This document shows positions 34,419 to 45,400 of a stretch of 64,000 nt of DNA, piece by piece. The position numbers were made by a program, and so were the translations under genes. The DNA comes from Brachionus manjavacas (taxonomy: Eukaryota > Rotifera > Eurotatoria > Ploima > Brachionidae). Position 1 is the stretch's first letter. Each line of letters starts with the position of its first letter. The DNA is taken from positions 3,472,001-3,536,000 of the forward strand of contig JAHQIY010000006.1 in assembly GCA_019054805.1 (NCBI GenBank). The letters run 5' to 3'. The notes beneath the pieces are model-generated. The model saw only the letters and a program-made list of their open reading frames with translations, had not been told where the DNA came from and did not search any database.

Positions 34419-37312
34419 TCATAAATTACTAGAATTTAAATTAAATGTTTCTAAACTGCTCGAAGATCGGTCATTACTATTCGTATTGTGAACATTTTCG
34501 CAAAACATCTCTATTTCGGACTCGTCATTTGACTTGTCCAAATTTTCACCGTCGAATCCATCAGCTTCCATTAGAATGTCATCTTCGATCGATTTGATCA
34601 GTCGAGACTCTTTTATTTCAAAATTTCGAATCACTCGGTTAATAGCCTTGCGGCAGGACTTCCACACCAATTCAATATTTTTTTCCGGAAAATACTTCTC
34701 GACCAAATGACGGATATAATCGATGCGATCTTCGTCTAATGGTTGCTTATTTTTCAAATTTTTATGAAATGTTTTGCCGCTCACATTGTGACCGATCAAT
34801 TCCTCTTTGGTGAATATTTTAAGCAGGACTTTGGTTGAAAAAATCATCGGAGAACAACAACACAAATTCTTTAATTCCAATATCTCAGGCTCGGACAAAA
34901 TGCTCATTTTGCTGGGCTCATTGTGAACAATAAACCGGTTATTACTTTCATCGAATACTATTGAATCAGTGTCTAGACCAGAAAAAATAAAAAAATAATT
35001 TTTTTTCTAAACTGATTTTTTTTTTGAAATAATTAAATAAAAAAATAAAAAAAAATTATAATTACCTAATTTAGTCGCTTTGTTAAGATCAATATAAACT
35101 TTGTCATCATGCTGAATGAATTCGGGCGGAATGTCAGCCTCATCAGTCAGTCGAATAATTGAAGTTGTCTGGTTCAAATGATTGGCAAGTTTTAAATTGA
35201 CTTCACTGTCTGGATGAAGCTCGTCCAATTCGTTAGGTGGCAAATCGTTGGTAATTTGGAAAATACTCAAATTTGGTTGTAAATTAATGATAGTTGCTGA
35301 ATTGGTTCCACTTACTTGGTCACTGTTTAAATGTGTAATACTGTTACTTTGCTCCGACGTAAAGTCGGCTTCATAATGTATTTCATGTTGAAGTGTTTGC
35401 TGTTGCATTTGTTGATGCTGCTCAGACAGCGCTAAATTCTGCTGTAATTCATCGAAATTGTTCGGAGGTATACCAACAGCATTGGCAAATTTGATTTCAT
35501 TGTTTCGAATACTTTTGTTGATGGCAGTGCGACATGACTTCCAAAGTTCGTCTTTGCTCTCTGCTTCGAAATAGCTTTCCACTAACCAGCGTATGTAGTT
35601 GATGCGTTTTTCATCTAGAGCTTTTTTGTTTTTTATGTATTTGTTAAATGTTTTGCCGCTCACATTATGACCAATAAGTTCGTCCAGCTTGAATATCTTG
35701 TACAATATTTTGGTTGCGAAGACCATTGGTGACGAAGAAATATTCTTGGTTAGTAGAACTTCGGACTCTGGAATCAAATTTAAATTTGCATCTGGAGGAA
35801 GCTCTTAAAATATTTTAAATGTTAGACTTTTAAATTTGTTGGTGCATTGTTAGCAGCAAGTGGCAATGAAAAAAACCAAAGGACTTATATTTCGAAAGAT
35901 AGTTCATTTAGACCTAAAAAAAAATAAAATACTAAATAATAAATAGTGGCAAAATTTGATTAAATCTGGAAAGGCAAAACAACCTCAAAATTATCAATAA
36001 TCTTTTTATTTTTATTTTGGCCCATAATTATCCTCACCGCCAATGTTAATAAACTTTACGCTAGTTTTAATAAAATTGAGCCCCTAAATTAAAGTTAAGA
36101 CTAATTTAATAAGGCTTTTGCTTGCCCAAAACCCTAAATCAGGGATCTGTCCCGGACCCCGACTGACTGCGCCCGTTTCTAATTTAAACAAGTTTTTATT
36201 TAAAATAGCGGTATCAAAAAATTATTTGCCTTTTATTTTTAGTAATTAAACAAAAAAAAATACTAAATAGATCAAAATAAATTTTTGATATCTATTTTGA
36301 AAATCTCTTCTAGATGACTCAGCAGTGTTAAGCTTCCGAGACGGAAAAAAAAATTTAAAACAAAATCAACTTACTCGGATAGCCCATGCTTTGAATTAGT
36401 TTAAATGTAAAGAATTGTTTCACATATTTATTCTATGTGAAATTTTTTTTGCTGATCTTTAAAAGTTTTTTTCAGGGTTTAATCTTGGTTTCCCAAGTAA
36501 GTATGGTCTAAAGATGCGCCTGGTGTAATTTTATCTTAAATATCCATCTGTTTATTTAGATTAGACTAAAAAGTCTAAATAAACAGATGAATTCCATTCA
36601 TTTTATCTTAGAATTTATCCATTTCGAAAATTTTACTTTAAAATGTTATAAAGTTAGTTAAATTTTTTGTTAAGAATAAATTAAATGTGCAAGAATTATT
36701 TTGTGGATGGATAGATCGGAAAATTGGAAAGAATAGAATGATAGAAAAAAATAAACCTGGAAATATGCTTGTGTGCTCTTTTTGCATGGGCTCGAGTTTA
36801 ATTGTTTGATTAGAATCTGATTGATCATCAGAACACAACGAGGTGCTCGAAGCTGAATTTTTGCCTAAGTCATTTTTTCTCTTTCCCATCTTTCGTTTCT
36901 TATCATTACCATTTATTTGACGCTCAAGAGCTGCAGCTTTTTTGGCCTCGTTCGAGTTTGGATTGAGTTTGTTCCATTCAAAAAGCTTGCTAGCTCTTAG
37001 TATGGTATACGTGGACACATTCAGGTTCAGGTATTCTTTTATCTTGGGTGCAGTAATGTCCCGATTTAGTCTGGTTACTTCGCCGATCAAGTTTATCTCT
37101 TCGGGGGAGAGTTTTTTGTTGCGCCCGCTTCTAGGCTTATCGTTTATTGACTTTGTCTCGATGTATTTCTTCAAAAAAGTGCTTATGGATTTACGGGAAA
37201 CTTTAATGTTGTCCTCTTGGAACAGAGCGTTGGCTATTTGTTTGATCCGATAGCTCTTTTGAAATCTAAGGTTAAGTATCCGATTTTTGGCGAATGTTGA
37301 CAGTCGACCCAT
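34419..37312 (-). CDS. Tc1-type helix-turn-helix fused to two BEN domains
   Basis: Three minus-strand exons (36757-37312, 35066-35803, 34419-34972) join in phase 1/2 at both junctions, giving 615 residues. Residues 5-120 look like the bipartite paired-like DNA-binding region of Tc1/mariner transposases. There is a first HTH (IKQIANALF...VSRKSISTFL), a GRPR-like linker KPRSGRNKK (59-67), and a second HTH (RDITAPKIKEYLNLNVSTYT). Lys/Arg-rich and Ser-rich stretches follow, and no DDE catalytic domain is present. Exons 2 and 3 each carry a BEN domain (about 200-290 and 470-555): LIGHNVSGKTF, a K.LDE.RI.YIR.LVE block, and WKSCR.AIN. They are separated by a Gln-rich linker. BEN domains bind DNA or chromatin factors, so a sequence-specific regulator is likely. 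Intron 1 is 953 bp, far longer than normal here, so HTH and BEN parts could instead be two genes. Confidence 0.68.
36375..36387 (-). other. Candidate alternative first exon of the BEN gene
   Basis: Inside the long first intron, ATGGGCTATCCGA is followed by a consensus donor GTAAGT. The 13 bases end in phase 1, exactly the phase needed to join exon 2 at 35803. The result would be a protein starting MGYP and containing only the BEN domains. It could also be chance, since a short ATG plus GTAAGT is not rare. Confidence 0.3.
36545..36589. repeat. Perfect 16-bp inverted repeat (hairpin)
   Basis: CATCTGTTTATTTAGA at 36545-36560 and its exact reverse complement at 36574-36589 flank a 13-base loop. 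The loop region can itself form a competing inner stem TAGACT/AGTCTA. It lies in intron 1 of the BEN gene, about 150 bp upstream of the candidate alternative exon. It may be a tiny MITE or a regulatory structure. Confidence 0.6.
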
Positions 37313-37668
37313 TCTCACAAAACTGAGTAAAAATTCAACCAAATTTTTCACTTATTAACCTATTCATATTTTAAATTTTAAAATTTAAATTTTGATTTAA
37401 TTATTAAATAGTTGAGAAGAAAAATGCAAATATTGAGTTGCATTTTGTTTGCGATCAGCGAAAATCTTTTTATAAACTTTTATTTGCCAAAGTGAGAAAA
37501 AAGCAAAGAGAAAGAGAAGATTGATTTTTTCGCTAAGCTGAGCTATTTAGGAAAATTTCTAGAAAGCAAAATTAAAAACTCAATCAGCAAAATGGAAAAT
37601 AAAAAGAACCACGATTAAATGAACATTTGATGCATCGTTCGTGGTTTCACACTAAAACTTATAGTTTC

Positions 37669-37932
37669 TTACATATGCCCAGAAATATTTCGTATTTTAA
37701 AATAAAGCTTTGTTAAATATGCATTTAAAATGAAGCTAGGAAAATTATGATAAAAGATGATAAAGACGTTTTCTTGATCTGGAGGGTGCATTTTGTGCAT
37801 AAGATAGGAGGACTTATTCAAGTGTGCTCGAGAGGCACCTTTAGAATCAAATTTCAAAACGCGACATAATTGCAATGCTAATAGCAATTTGAGCAAGCAT
37901 GATGCCGATGTGTTCATTTGCATTTTTTGCAT
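37669..37932 (-). CDS. Uncharacterised 87-residue frame (duplicate A)
   Basis: An open frame of 87 residues beginning MQKMQMNTSASCLLKLLLAL. It is Leu/Lys-rich with Cys, no signal-peptide logic I trust and no domain I recognise. Base composition is less AT-rich than its surroundings, and the frame is identical in both tandem copies. It sits just inside the start of the duplicated unit, next to a short hairpin (AACCACGA with TCGTGGTT at 37608-37653). It could be a small gene, a transposon-end ORF or chance. Confidence 0.25.
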   Translation of the reverse strand: MQKMQMNTSASCLLKLLLALQLCRVLKFDSKGASRAHLNKSSYLMHKMHPPDQENVFIIFYHNFPSFILNAYLTKLYFKIRNISGHM

Positions 37933-38445
37933 TCATGTATTCAATTTTTGATTGCAAATTTTAATAAGAATTTTAAATCTCTTATCGAATTAGTCTTAAA
38001 ATTTTTGCAAAATTTAAATTTATAATATTTTATGTCGACATAAATTTTGAGTTTAAATATTTACTTGAAAAAATTACATTTTTTTTATTTTAAAATTTAA
38101 GTATTTACTGTGGTCATTTCATACAAGTATTTTACCATTTTTTCATGGATTTTTGTAAAATTTTGTCATATTACGGAAATTAACGTAAAAAAGTGCAAAA
38201 AATTCTTAGAAAATCCTTTTTCCTGATAAATTTAAATTTTTCAATTTTTTTTCTATTTCAAAAAAATAAAGAAAATAACAAAAAACATCGGAAGATTATA
38301 TTAAAAAAAATATTTTATTTTTGGAAGTAAAATTTTTATTACAAAACGAATTATTTACAGAGAAATTCCATTTTAGCTTAAGTAAAAAATTATTAAAAAT
38401 TATTAATGATTAGACCATAAAATACTCGTATCGAAAGTTTTTACT

Positions 38446-38800
38446 TTTGTAAATGATTCATTTAATTTTGACATTTCTCAATTGTGAAAAAGTTTTATTG
38501 CTTCATCTAAATCAACATCATTTAAGATGCTTTTTGTCTTACAAAATCTTTAATTTATTCTACAAAAGTTCGATTGGGTTTAAAGCTGGTGATTTTGTCG
38601 CTATATCACAAAGACTTCACCTTATATTTTTTTAGGCTTAAATTCAAAATGACTATAAACAAAATTAATATCCAAGTAATATTGTTTTAATTTAAAAAGG
38701 AAGTTCAATTTTCTGCTCTCTATTTAAGATCATTATCTTGATGAAGTTTAAAGCTAAGATCATACATTCGTAGGACGAAAAGAATATTTATGTACTACGT
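38446..38800 (-). pseudogene. Dead Tc1/mariner transposase C-terminal part (copy 1)
   Basis: Reading the minus strand in broken frames gives FKLHQDNDLK, stops, NNITWI, then KSPALNPIELL, a stop where Trp is expected, NKLKI, and SKLNESF-like sequence. These match the second and third catalytic blocks of Tc1/mariner transposases (QDND.KH and SP.LNPIE.LW..LK). Multiple stops and a frameshift make it inactive. No terminal inverted repeats were assigned. Confidence 0.7.
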
Positions 38801-40459
38801 CAATTAACCAACGTAGTATATTCATACCACATATTACTTAAATAATTATATTTTTCTAAGATAAATAGTGTTTTCTAAAAAGTTATTACTTTATTTAAAA
38901 GATATAAAACTTTTATACAAAAAATATCAAAAAATATTTTTTTTAGAATTTTGTCATTCAAAATAATAGATTCCTCGTTGTATTTTAACTTTTATCATCA
39001 CTTTCATTCATTTTTTATTCAGTTATGAATTAGAATGCATTTATTAAAATATTTCGATTTTGAATTATAATATTTTTTTAATTATTATTTATTTTAATTT
39101 ATTAATTAAAAAATAATTCTTTTATTAAAAGCAATTTTAGAAATATACAGCAAATTTATAAATCAAAAGTAAACCTAGATTTTAGAATAACTATGTTTTT
39201 ATTTAATAAAAAAAGAAATTAAAGTCATTTTAACTTTAACTCAAGTCCATATCTTAATATTTAAAACCCAAATGTGTGAAAAAAAGTAAAATCTTCACTC
39301 ATTTACTTACGATAAATAACTTAAATATTTAAATATAATGCTTTTAAAATTGTCTTAATTTTTATATATAATAAAATATAGCTTATATTTTCTATAGACG
39401 AAAATTTTTTTCTTTTAATAGCAATTTTATTTTATTTAAAAGCATTTTATTAGATTAACATTTTTTTAATTAGTTGGATAAATTTGAGATGTAATTACTG
39501 ATAAACAATTTAATATATGATTAATTAAAACATGAGTTCTGATAAGGAAAGATTAAATATTAAAAAAAATATTTTTGTTCCTGTTTGATATAATATTTAC
39601 TACTTTTTTTTTTCCTTAAATGGAATTGTTACTATAATTATTGTTTTATTAGTGTAAAAAATAAAATTGACAAAAAAATCATATTAAAAAAAATTAAAAA
39701 AAACAAAAAAAAATCAAATTCATCGAAGTTCAATCATTCGTACATGTTTTTCTTACAAGAAATTGTGCTTTTACAGACGTTTAATTTAATTATTTAAATA
39801 TTTTTTATATCAATTTTTCATAATAATTTTTCAATATAAAAATTACTTGGTATTAAATTAAAATTTTTATTTGATATCAGATTTGCAGTGAGACTAAAAA
39901 TCCTTAATTTTAAATGATTAACATTTTTAGGGAACTAAAATCATTAAAAATAAATTTTTAAATAGAATGAAGTTAGTTACAAAAAATAACATAATTATTT
40001 AATGAAATTTAGTCAATTTATTTTTATCTAATACATGAGTAAAAAATATTTCAAAAATAATGTATTTTAGACTTAGAAAACTTTAACAAAGCATCAAAAT
40101 AGATTCTTAAAGGACTCATAAATATCTGTACTGTCCTTCTTATTTTCTAAATTTTAGTTACACGTTCAACATTTTATTTAGCATTATCCAAAAAAAATTT
40201 ATTACATTCGTAGATAAAATAATAAATTGTAGTTAATTATGTGGGTGGGATACTTGTCATTTCGTGAACGAATTTCAAAAAAATGACGCATAGGTAGTCT
40301 AAATTTTCGAATTAGGTAGAAAGTTTTTTTAAATATTTTACTTCGTAATTAAAAAATTAAATTTAAAAACTCAATCAGCAAAATGGAAAATAAAAAGAAC
40401 CACGATTAAATGAACATTTGATGCATCGTTCGTGGTTTCACACTAAAACTTATAGTTTC

Positions 40460-40723
40460 TTACATATGCCCAGAAATATTTCGTATTTTAAAATAAAGCT
40501 TTGTTAAATATGCATTTAAAATGAAGCTAGGAAAATTATGATAAAAGATGATAAAGACGTTTTCTTGATCTGGAGGGTGCATTTTGTGCATAAGATAGGA
40601 GGACTTATTCAAGTGTGCTCGAGAGGCACCTTTAGAATCAAATTTCAAAACGCGACATAATTGCAATGCTAATAGCAATTTGAGCAAGCATGATGCCGAT
40701 GTGTTCATTTGCATTTTTTGCAT
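40460..40723 (-). CDS. Uncharacterised 87-residue frame (duplicate B)
   Basis: Identical translation to the frame at 37669-37932, carried by the second tandem copy. The absence of differences in 264 bp is no evidence of selection, because the whole duplicated unit is about 99.5% identical. Confidence 0.25.
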   Translation of the reverse strand: MQKMQMNTSASCLLKLLLALQLCRVLKFDSKGASRAHLNKSSYLMHKMHPPDQENVFIIFYHNFPSFILNAYLTKLYFKIRNISGHM

Positions 40724-41236
40724 TCATGTATTCAATTTTTGATTGCAAATTTTAATAAGAATTTTAAATCTCTTATCGAATTAGTCTTAAAATTTTTGCA
40801 AAATTTAAATTTATAATATTTTATGTCGACATAAATTTTGAGTTTAAATATTTACTTGAAAAAATTACATTTTTTTTATTTTAAAATTTAAGTATTTACT
40901 GTGGTCATTTCATACAAGTATTTTACCATTTTTTCATGGATTTTTGTAAAATTTTGTCATATTACGGAAATTAACGTAAAAAAAGTGCAAAAAATTCTTA
41001 GAAAATCCTTTTTCCTGATAAATTTAAATTTTTCAATTTTTTTTCTATTTCAAAAAAATAAAGAAAATAACAAAAAACATCGGAAGATTATATTAAAAAA
41101 AATATTTTATTTTTGGAAGTAAAATTTTTATTACAAAACGAATTATTTACAGAGAAATTCCATTTTAGCTTAAGTAAAAAATTATTAAAAATTATTAATG
41201 ATTAGACCATAAAATACTCGTATCGAAAGTTTTTAC

Positions 41237-41593
41237 TTTTGTAAATGATTCATTTAATTTTGACATTTCTCAATTGTGAAAAAGTTTTATTGCTTCATCT
41301 AAATCAACATCATTTAAGATGCTTTTTTGTCTTACAAAATCTTTAATTTATTCTACAAAAGTTCGATTGGGTTTAAAGCTGGTGATTTTGTCGCTATATC
41401 ACAAAGACTTCACCTTATATTTTTTTAGGCTTAAATTCAAAATGACTATAAACAAAATTAATATCCAAGTAATATTGTTTTAATTTAAAAAGGAAGTTCA
41501 ATTTTCTGCTCTCTATTTAAGATCATTATCTTGATGAAGTTTAAAGCTAAGATCATACATTCGTAGGACGAAAAGAATATTTATGTACTACGT
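41237..41593 (-). pseudogene. Dead Tc1/mariner transposase C-terminal part (copy 2)
   Basis: Same remnant as at 38446-38800, carried along by the tandem duplication. It has one extra T in a run near 41328. All inactivating stops are shared, so the transposase was already dead before the duplication. Confidence 0.7.
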
Positions 41594-43249
41594 CAATTAA
41601 CCAACGTAGTATATTCATACCACATATTACTTAAATAATTATATTTTTCTAAGATAAATAGTGTTTTCTAAAAAGTTATTACTTTATTTAAAAGATATAA
41701 AACTTTTATACAAAAAATATCAAAAAATATTTTTTTTAGAATTTTGTCATTCAAAATAATAGATTCCTCGTTGTATTTTAACTTTTATCATCACTTTCAT
41801 TCATTTTTTATTCAGTTATGAATTAGAATGCATTGATTAAAATATTTCGATTTTGAATTATAATATTTTTTTAATTATTATTTATTTTAATTTATTAATT
41901 AAAAAATAATTCTTTTATTAAAAGCAATTTTAGAAATATACAGCAAATTTATAAATCAAAAGTAAACCTAGATTTTAGAATAACTATGTTTTTATTTAAT
42001 AAAAAAATTAAAAAAGAAATTAAAGTCATTTTAACTTTAACTCAAGTCCATATCTTAATATTTAAAACCCAAATGTGTGAAAAAAAGTAAAATCTTCACT
42101 CATTTACTTACGATAAATAACTTAAATATTTAAATATAATGCTTTTAAAATTGTCTTAATTTTTATATATAATAAAATATAGCTTATATTTTCTATAGAC
42201 GAAAATTTTTTTCTTTTAATAGCAATTTTATTTTATTTAAAAGCATTTTATTAGATTAACATTTTTTTTAATTAGTTGGATAAATTTGAGATGTAATTAC
42301 TGATAAACAATTTAATATATGATTAATTAAAACATGAGTTCTGATAAGGAAAGATTAAATATTAAAAAAAATATTTTTGTTCCTGTTTGATATAATATTT
42401 ACTACTTTTTTTTTTCCTTAAATGGAATTGTTACTATAATTATTGTTTTATTAGTGTAAAAAATAAAATTGACAAAAAAATCATTTTAAAAAAAATTAAA
42501 AAAAACAAAAAAAATTCAAATTCATCGAAGTTCAATCATTCGTACATGTTTTTCTTACAAGAAATAGTGCTTTTACAGACATTTAATTTAATTATTTAAA
42601 TATTTTTTATATCAATTTTTCATAATAATTTTTCAATATAAAAATTACTTGGTATTAAATTAAAATTTTTATTTTATATCAGATTTGCAGTCAGACTAAA
42701 AATCCTTAATTTTAAATGATTAACATTTTTAGGGAACTAAAATCATTAAAAATAAATTTTTAAATAGAATGAAGTTAGTTACAAAAAATAACATAATTAT
42801 TTAATGAAATTTAGTCAATTCATTTTTATCTAATTCATGAGTAAAAAATATTTCAAAAATAATGTATTTTAGACTTAGAAAACTTTAACAAAGCATCAAA
42901 ATAGATTCTTAAAGGACTCATAAATATCTGTACTGTCCTTCTTATTTTCTAAATTTTAGTTACACGTTTAACATTTTATTTAGCATTATCCAAAAAAAAT
43001 TTATTACATTCGTAGATAAAATAATAAATTGTAGTTAATTATGTGGGTGGGATACTTGTCATTTCGTGAACGAATTTCAAAAAAATGACGCATAGGTAGT
43101 CTAAATTTTCGAATTAGGTAGAAAGTTTTTTTAAATATTTTACTTCGTAATTAAAAAATTAAATTTATGATAATTCATTGTAGAAAATCTTTCAATTTAA
43201 AAACTTAAAATTTTTTTAAAGTTTATCTTATTTTATTTAGCAATAGCAA

Positions 43250-44440
43250 TCCTAGATATTTTATTTATTTTTATTTATTGTGGCCGCGATCATGACTGCA
43301 TGGAGCGGTAAAAATTAAAATATTAATATTTTTTTAAATAAAAATGCCTTGATTTAACTTGACTTAACGATTATTTAACTCAAGTAAAAAATTGACTTTA
43401 GTGAGGTTGACTTAAACTTGTGGTTAAAAACAAGCCTGGCTAAATTAAAAAGATCATCATTAAAAAAAATAACCATCTTTTTCTGATAAATTATACTTTG
43501 GTCAATTAATTTATTAAATTAATTAATAAATTTTTTTTAGATAAACTTAAATTGATAGAGAAAAATAATTTGGAAAAAATGAGCTTAAGACCAAATCATT
43601 TATCCGAATCGAATACTTCGACTAATGAGGTCAACGACAAGCTCTGGTCTAGTTGAGACAAATTCAACAACTCAAGTTAAGCGTGGTCAAAAAAGCAAAA
43701 TCACACGACAAGCGATGCCGGCTTTAATAAGTAGTACAATATGGCAAAGATAACTTTAAAATTATTTTTAAATGATGAAAAACTATAAACTACATTTTTT
43801 TAACCGTAAATGTTAAATAATAATATTAGTTAGAAAATTTTTTTTTCTTTATTTAAATTAAAAATTGTATTTTTTGTTTTTATGAGATTAAAATTTTTTT
43901 AAAAAGTTCTTACATCTTTTAAAAATTAATTCCTGTCGGTCTGTCTAAACCGTCCGAAGCCAGCTTTTGATCCTTATTAATCAATGTCACCCGATCATGA
44001 CCGTGTTGTATCTTGTGTAGTTGGAAACGATCACCACGCCTGCGCCTCTCTTCAAGTGTGCTCTAGCCTAGAGCCTCTCTTCTTTCGAGGTATGGTTTTG
44101 ATTTCTGTTCAGGGACTATTTTTGAAAATCTACGCTAAACTTGCTCAAGGATCTCGATATCACTTCGTCGATACGGGTTCCAGGCTGCTACTGCAAATTC
44201 TAGATGAGGACGAACAAAGGACTTGTAAAGGAGGTTTACTAATTTTAAAGAAAAATATTTGAAAGTGAGTCGTATTCGACTTGCCACCATCGTTGCTCTT
44301 TCCGCTGCACGCTTGGCTTGTTCGCTTGACTTTAGATCAGAAGTGACAATGATGCCGAGATCGCGTTCCTTCGTTGTTTTATTTAGCGTTAGGCCTCCAA
44401 GCTGGTAGTCATATCTCCTATTGTTTGCTCCGAAATGCAT
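43250..44440 (-). mobile_element. Dead LINE (CR1/Jockey-like) 3-prime half
   Basis: The minus strand carries the reverse-transcriptase thumb and C-terminal region. A 101-codon open part (44135-44440) includes KERDLGIIVTSDLKSSEQ, LLYKSFVRPHLEFAVAAWNP and DIEILEQV. After an in-frame TAG the reading continues (RRFSKIVPEQ, a second stop, TLEERRRRGD, FQLHKIQHG) to about 43950. Downstream is AT-rich sequence ending at about 43255 with a TAAA/TTTATT microsatellite next to GGCCACAATAAATAAA, the expected LINE 3-prime tail. Two stops and 5-prime truncation make it inactive. It is less AT-rich than its surroundings. Confidence 0.88.
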
Positions 44441-45400
44441 GACGACACAATTTTCTTTTTTAAATTTTTTTTGTTACGTTTCCGACCATTCAACCATAGT
44501 TTAGGAGCAAAATTTACTCAAAATTAAAAGATAAGTAAGAATTAATCATAAAAGATTGTTATAATTGCTTAATCTTTTTAATTATCCGAATTTCTAAACT
44601 TTTGAACCGACTTTTATTTTTTAATTTTTACAGGAAGTTTTTTGATTAAACAAATTTAAAAGTTAATTATATTTTTATGCCCAGTGTGATATATAAAATT
44701 TATGAGAAAAAAAAATAAAAAAAAAGTTTTTAAAGATTTTTTTCTTTTACACTCAATTTTTTGTCAAATCTAACAAATTAACAATTTTAGATAAATAAAA
44801 AAACCAATTTCTAAATTTTTTCGGAAGTTAGAGTAAGTAATTATTCTTTTTAACTGATTTTATAATTTTCTTTTTTTTTTTTTGCAATGTCTAAATGAGA
44901 TAAAAATTCCAGAATTAAAAATTTTAAAACTAAATAAATTATATTAAAATGAGTTATATTAAAATTACATTAATTATTGTAAAAAAGCATTAATTTTTTA
45001 TTTGAGAATTATTAATTTGTACTTTAATTAATGTGCTAACATTAAGAAGAAAAATCTTACATTAAAATATAAAATAAGGAAAAAAAATATTAAGGTATTT
45101 AGTTTATTGGTTAAAAAAAATATAATTGGTAAAAGTATGCTCAAAATTAGTATTTATTTCGAAACGAAAGAAAAAATTGAATTTCCTTTACTAAAATATA
45201 CGATTCTTTAATTCATTGATTTAAAGTCTGAAAGAGAGTATAAAATTCACCTAGTTATCTATTTTAATAAATTGACTGAGTATTTATACTCTTCAATTGC
45301 TGATATTAGAAGCATCAAAATTTAAATAATTAATTGCAAGTCAATGAATAGCAGAATACAATAGCGACACAGAAACTGATGAATAAGAACATTTGGAAAC
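44441..45400. other. AT-rich spacer
   Basis: No gene, clear repeat or motif seen apart from homopolymer runs. Confidence 0.5.

Larger units (their letters stand above)
37572..40362. repeat. 2.79-kb tandem duplication, copy 1
   Basis: The unit starts at TTAAAAACTCAATCAGC and repeats immediately at 40363, an offset of 2791 bp. By eye the copies differ at about nine substitutions and four indels (one 8-bp, three single-base), roughly 99.5% identity. The unit contains a GC-richer 87-codon frame, a dead Tc1/mariner transposase fragment and an ACGTAA patch. The rest is AT-rich non-coding DNA. The junction shares a short TTTAAAAA microhomology. Confidence 0.95.
40363..43167. repeat. 2.79-kb tandem duplication, copy 2
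   Basis: Second copy, 11 bp longer at its far end because of an 8-bp insertion near 42008 and three added bases in homopolymer runs. It has the same order of contents as copy 1. Substitutions are scattered, so this is not an exact assembly echo, although two merged haplotypes could give the same picture. Confidence 0.95.
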
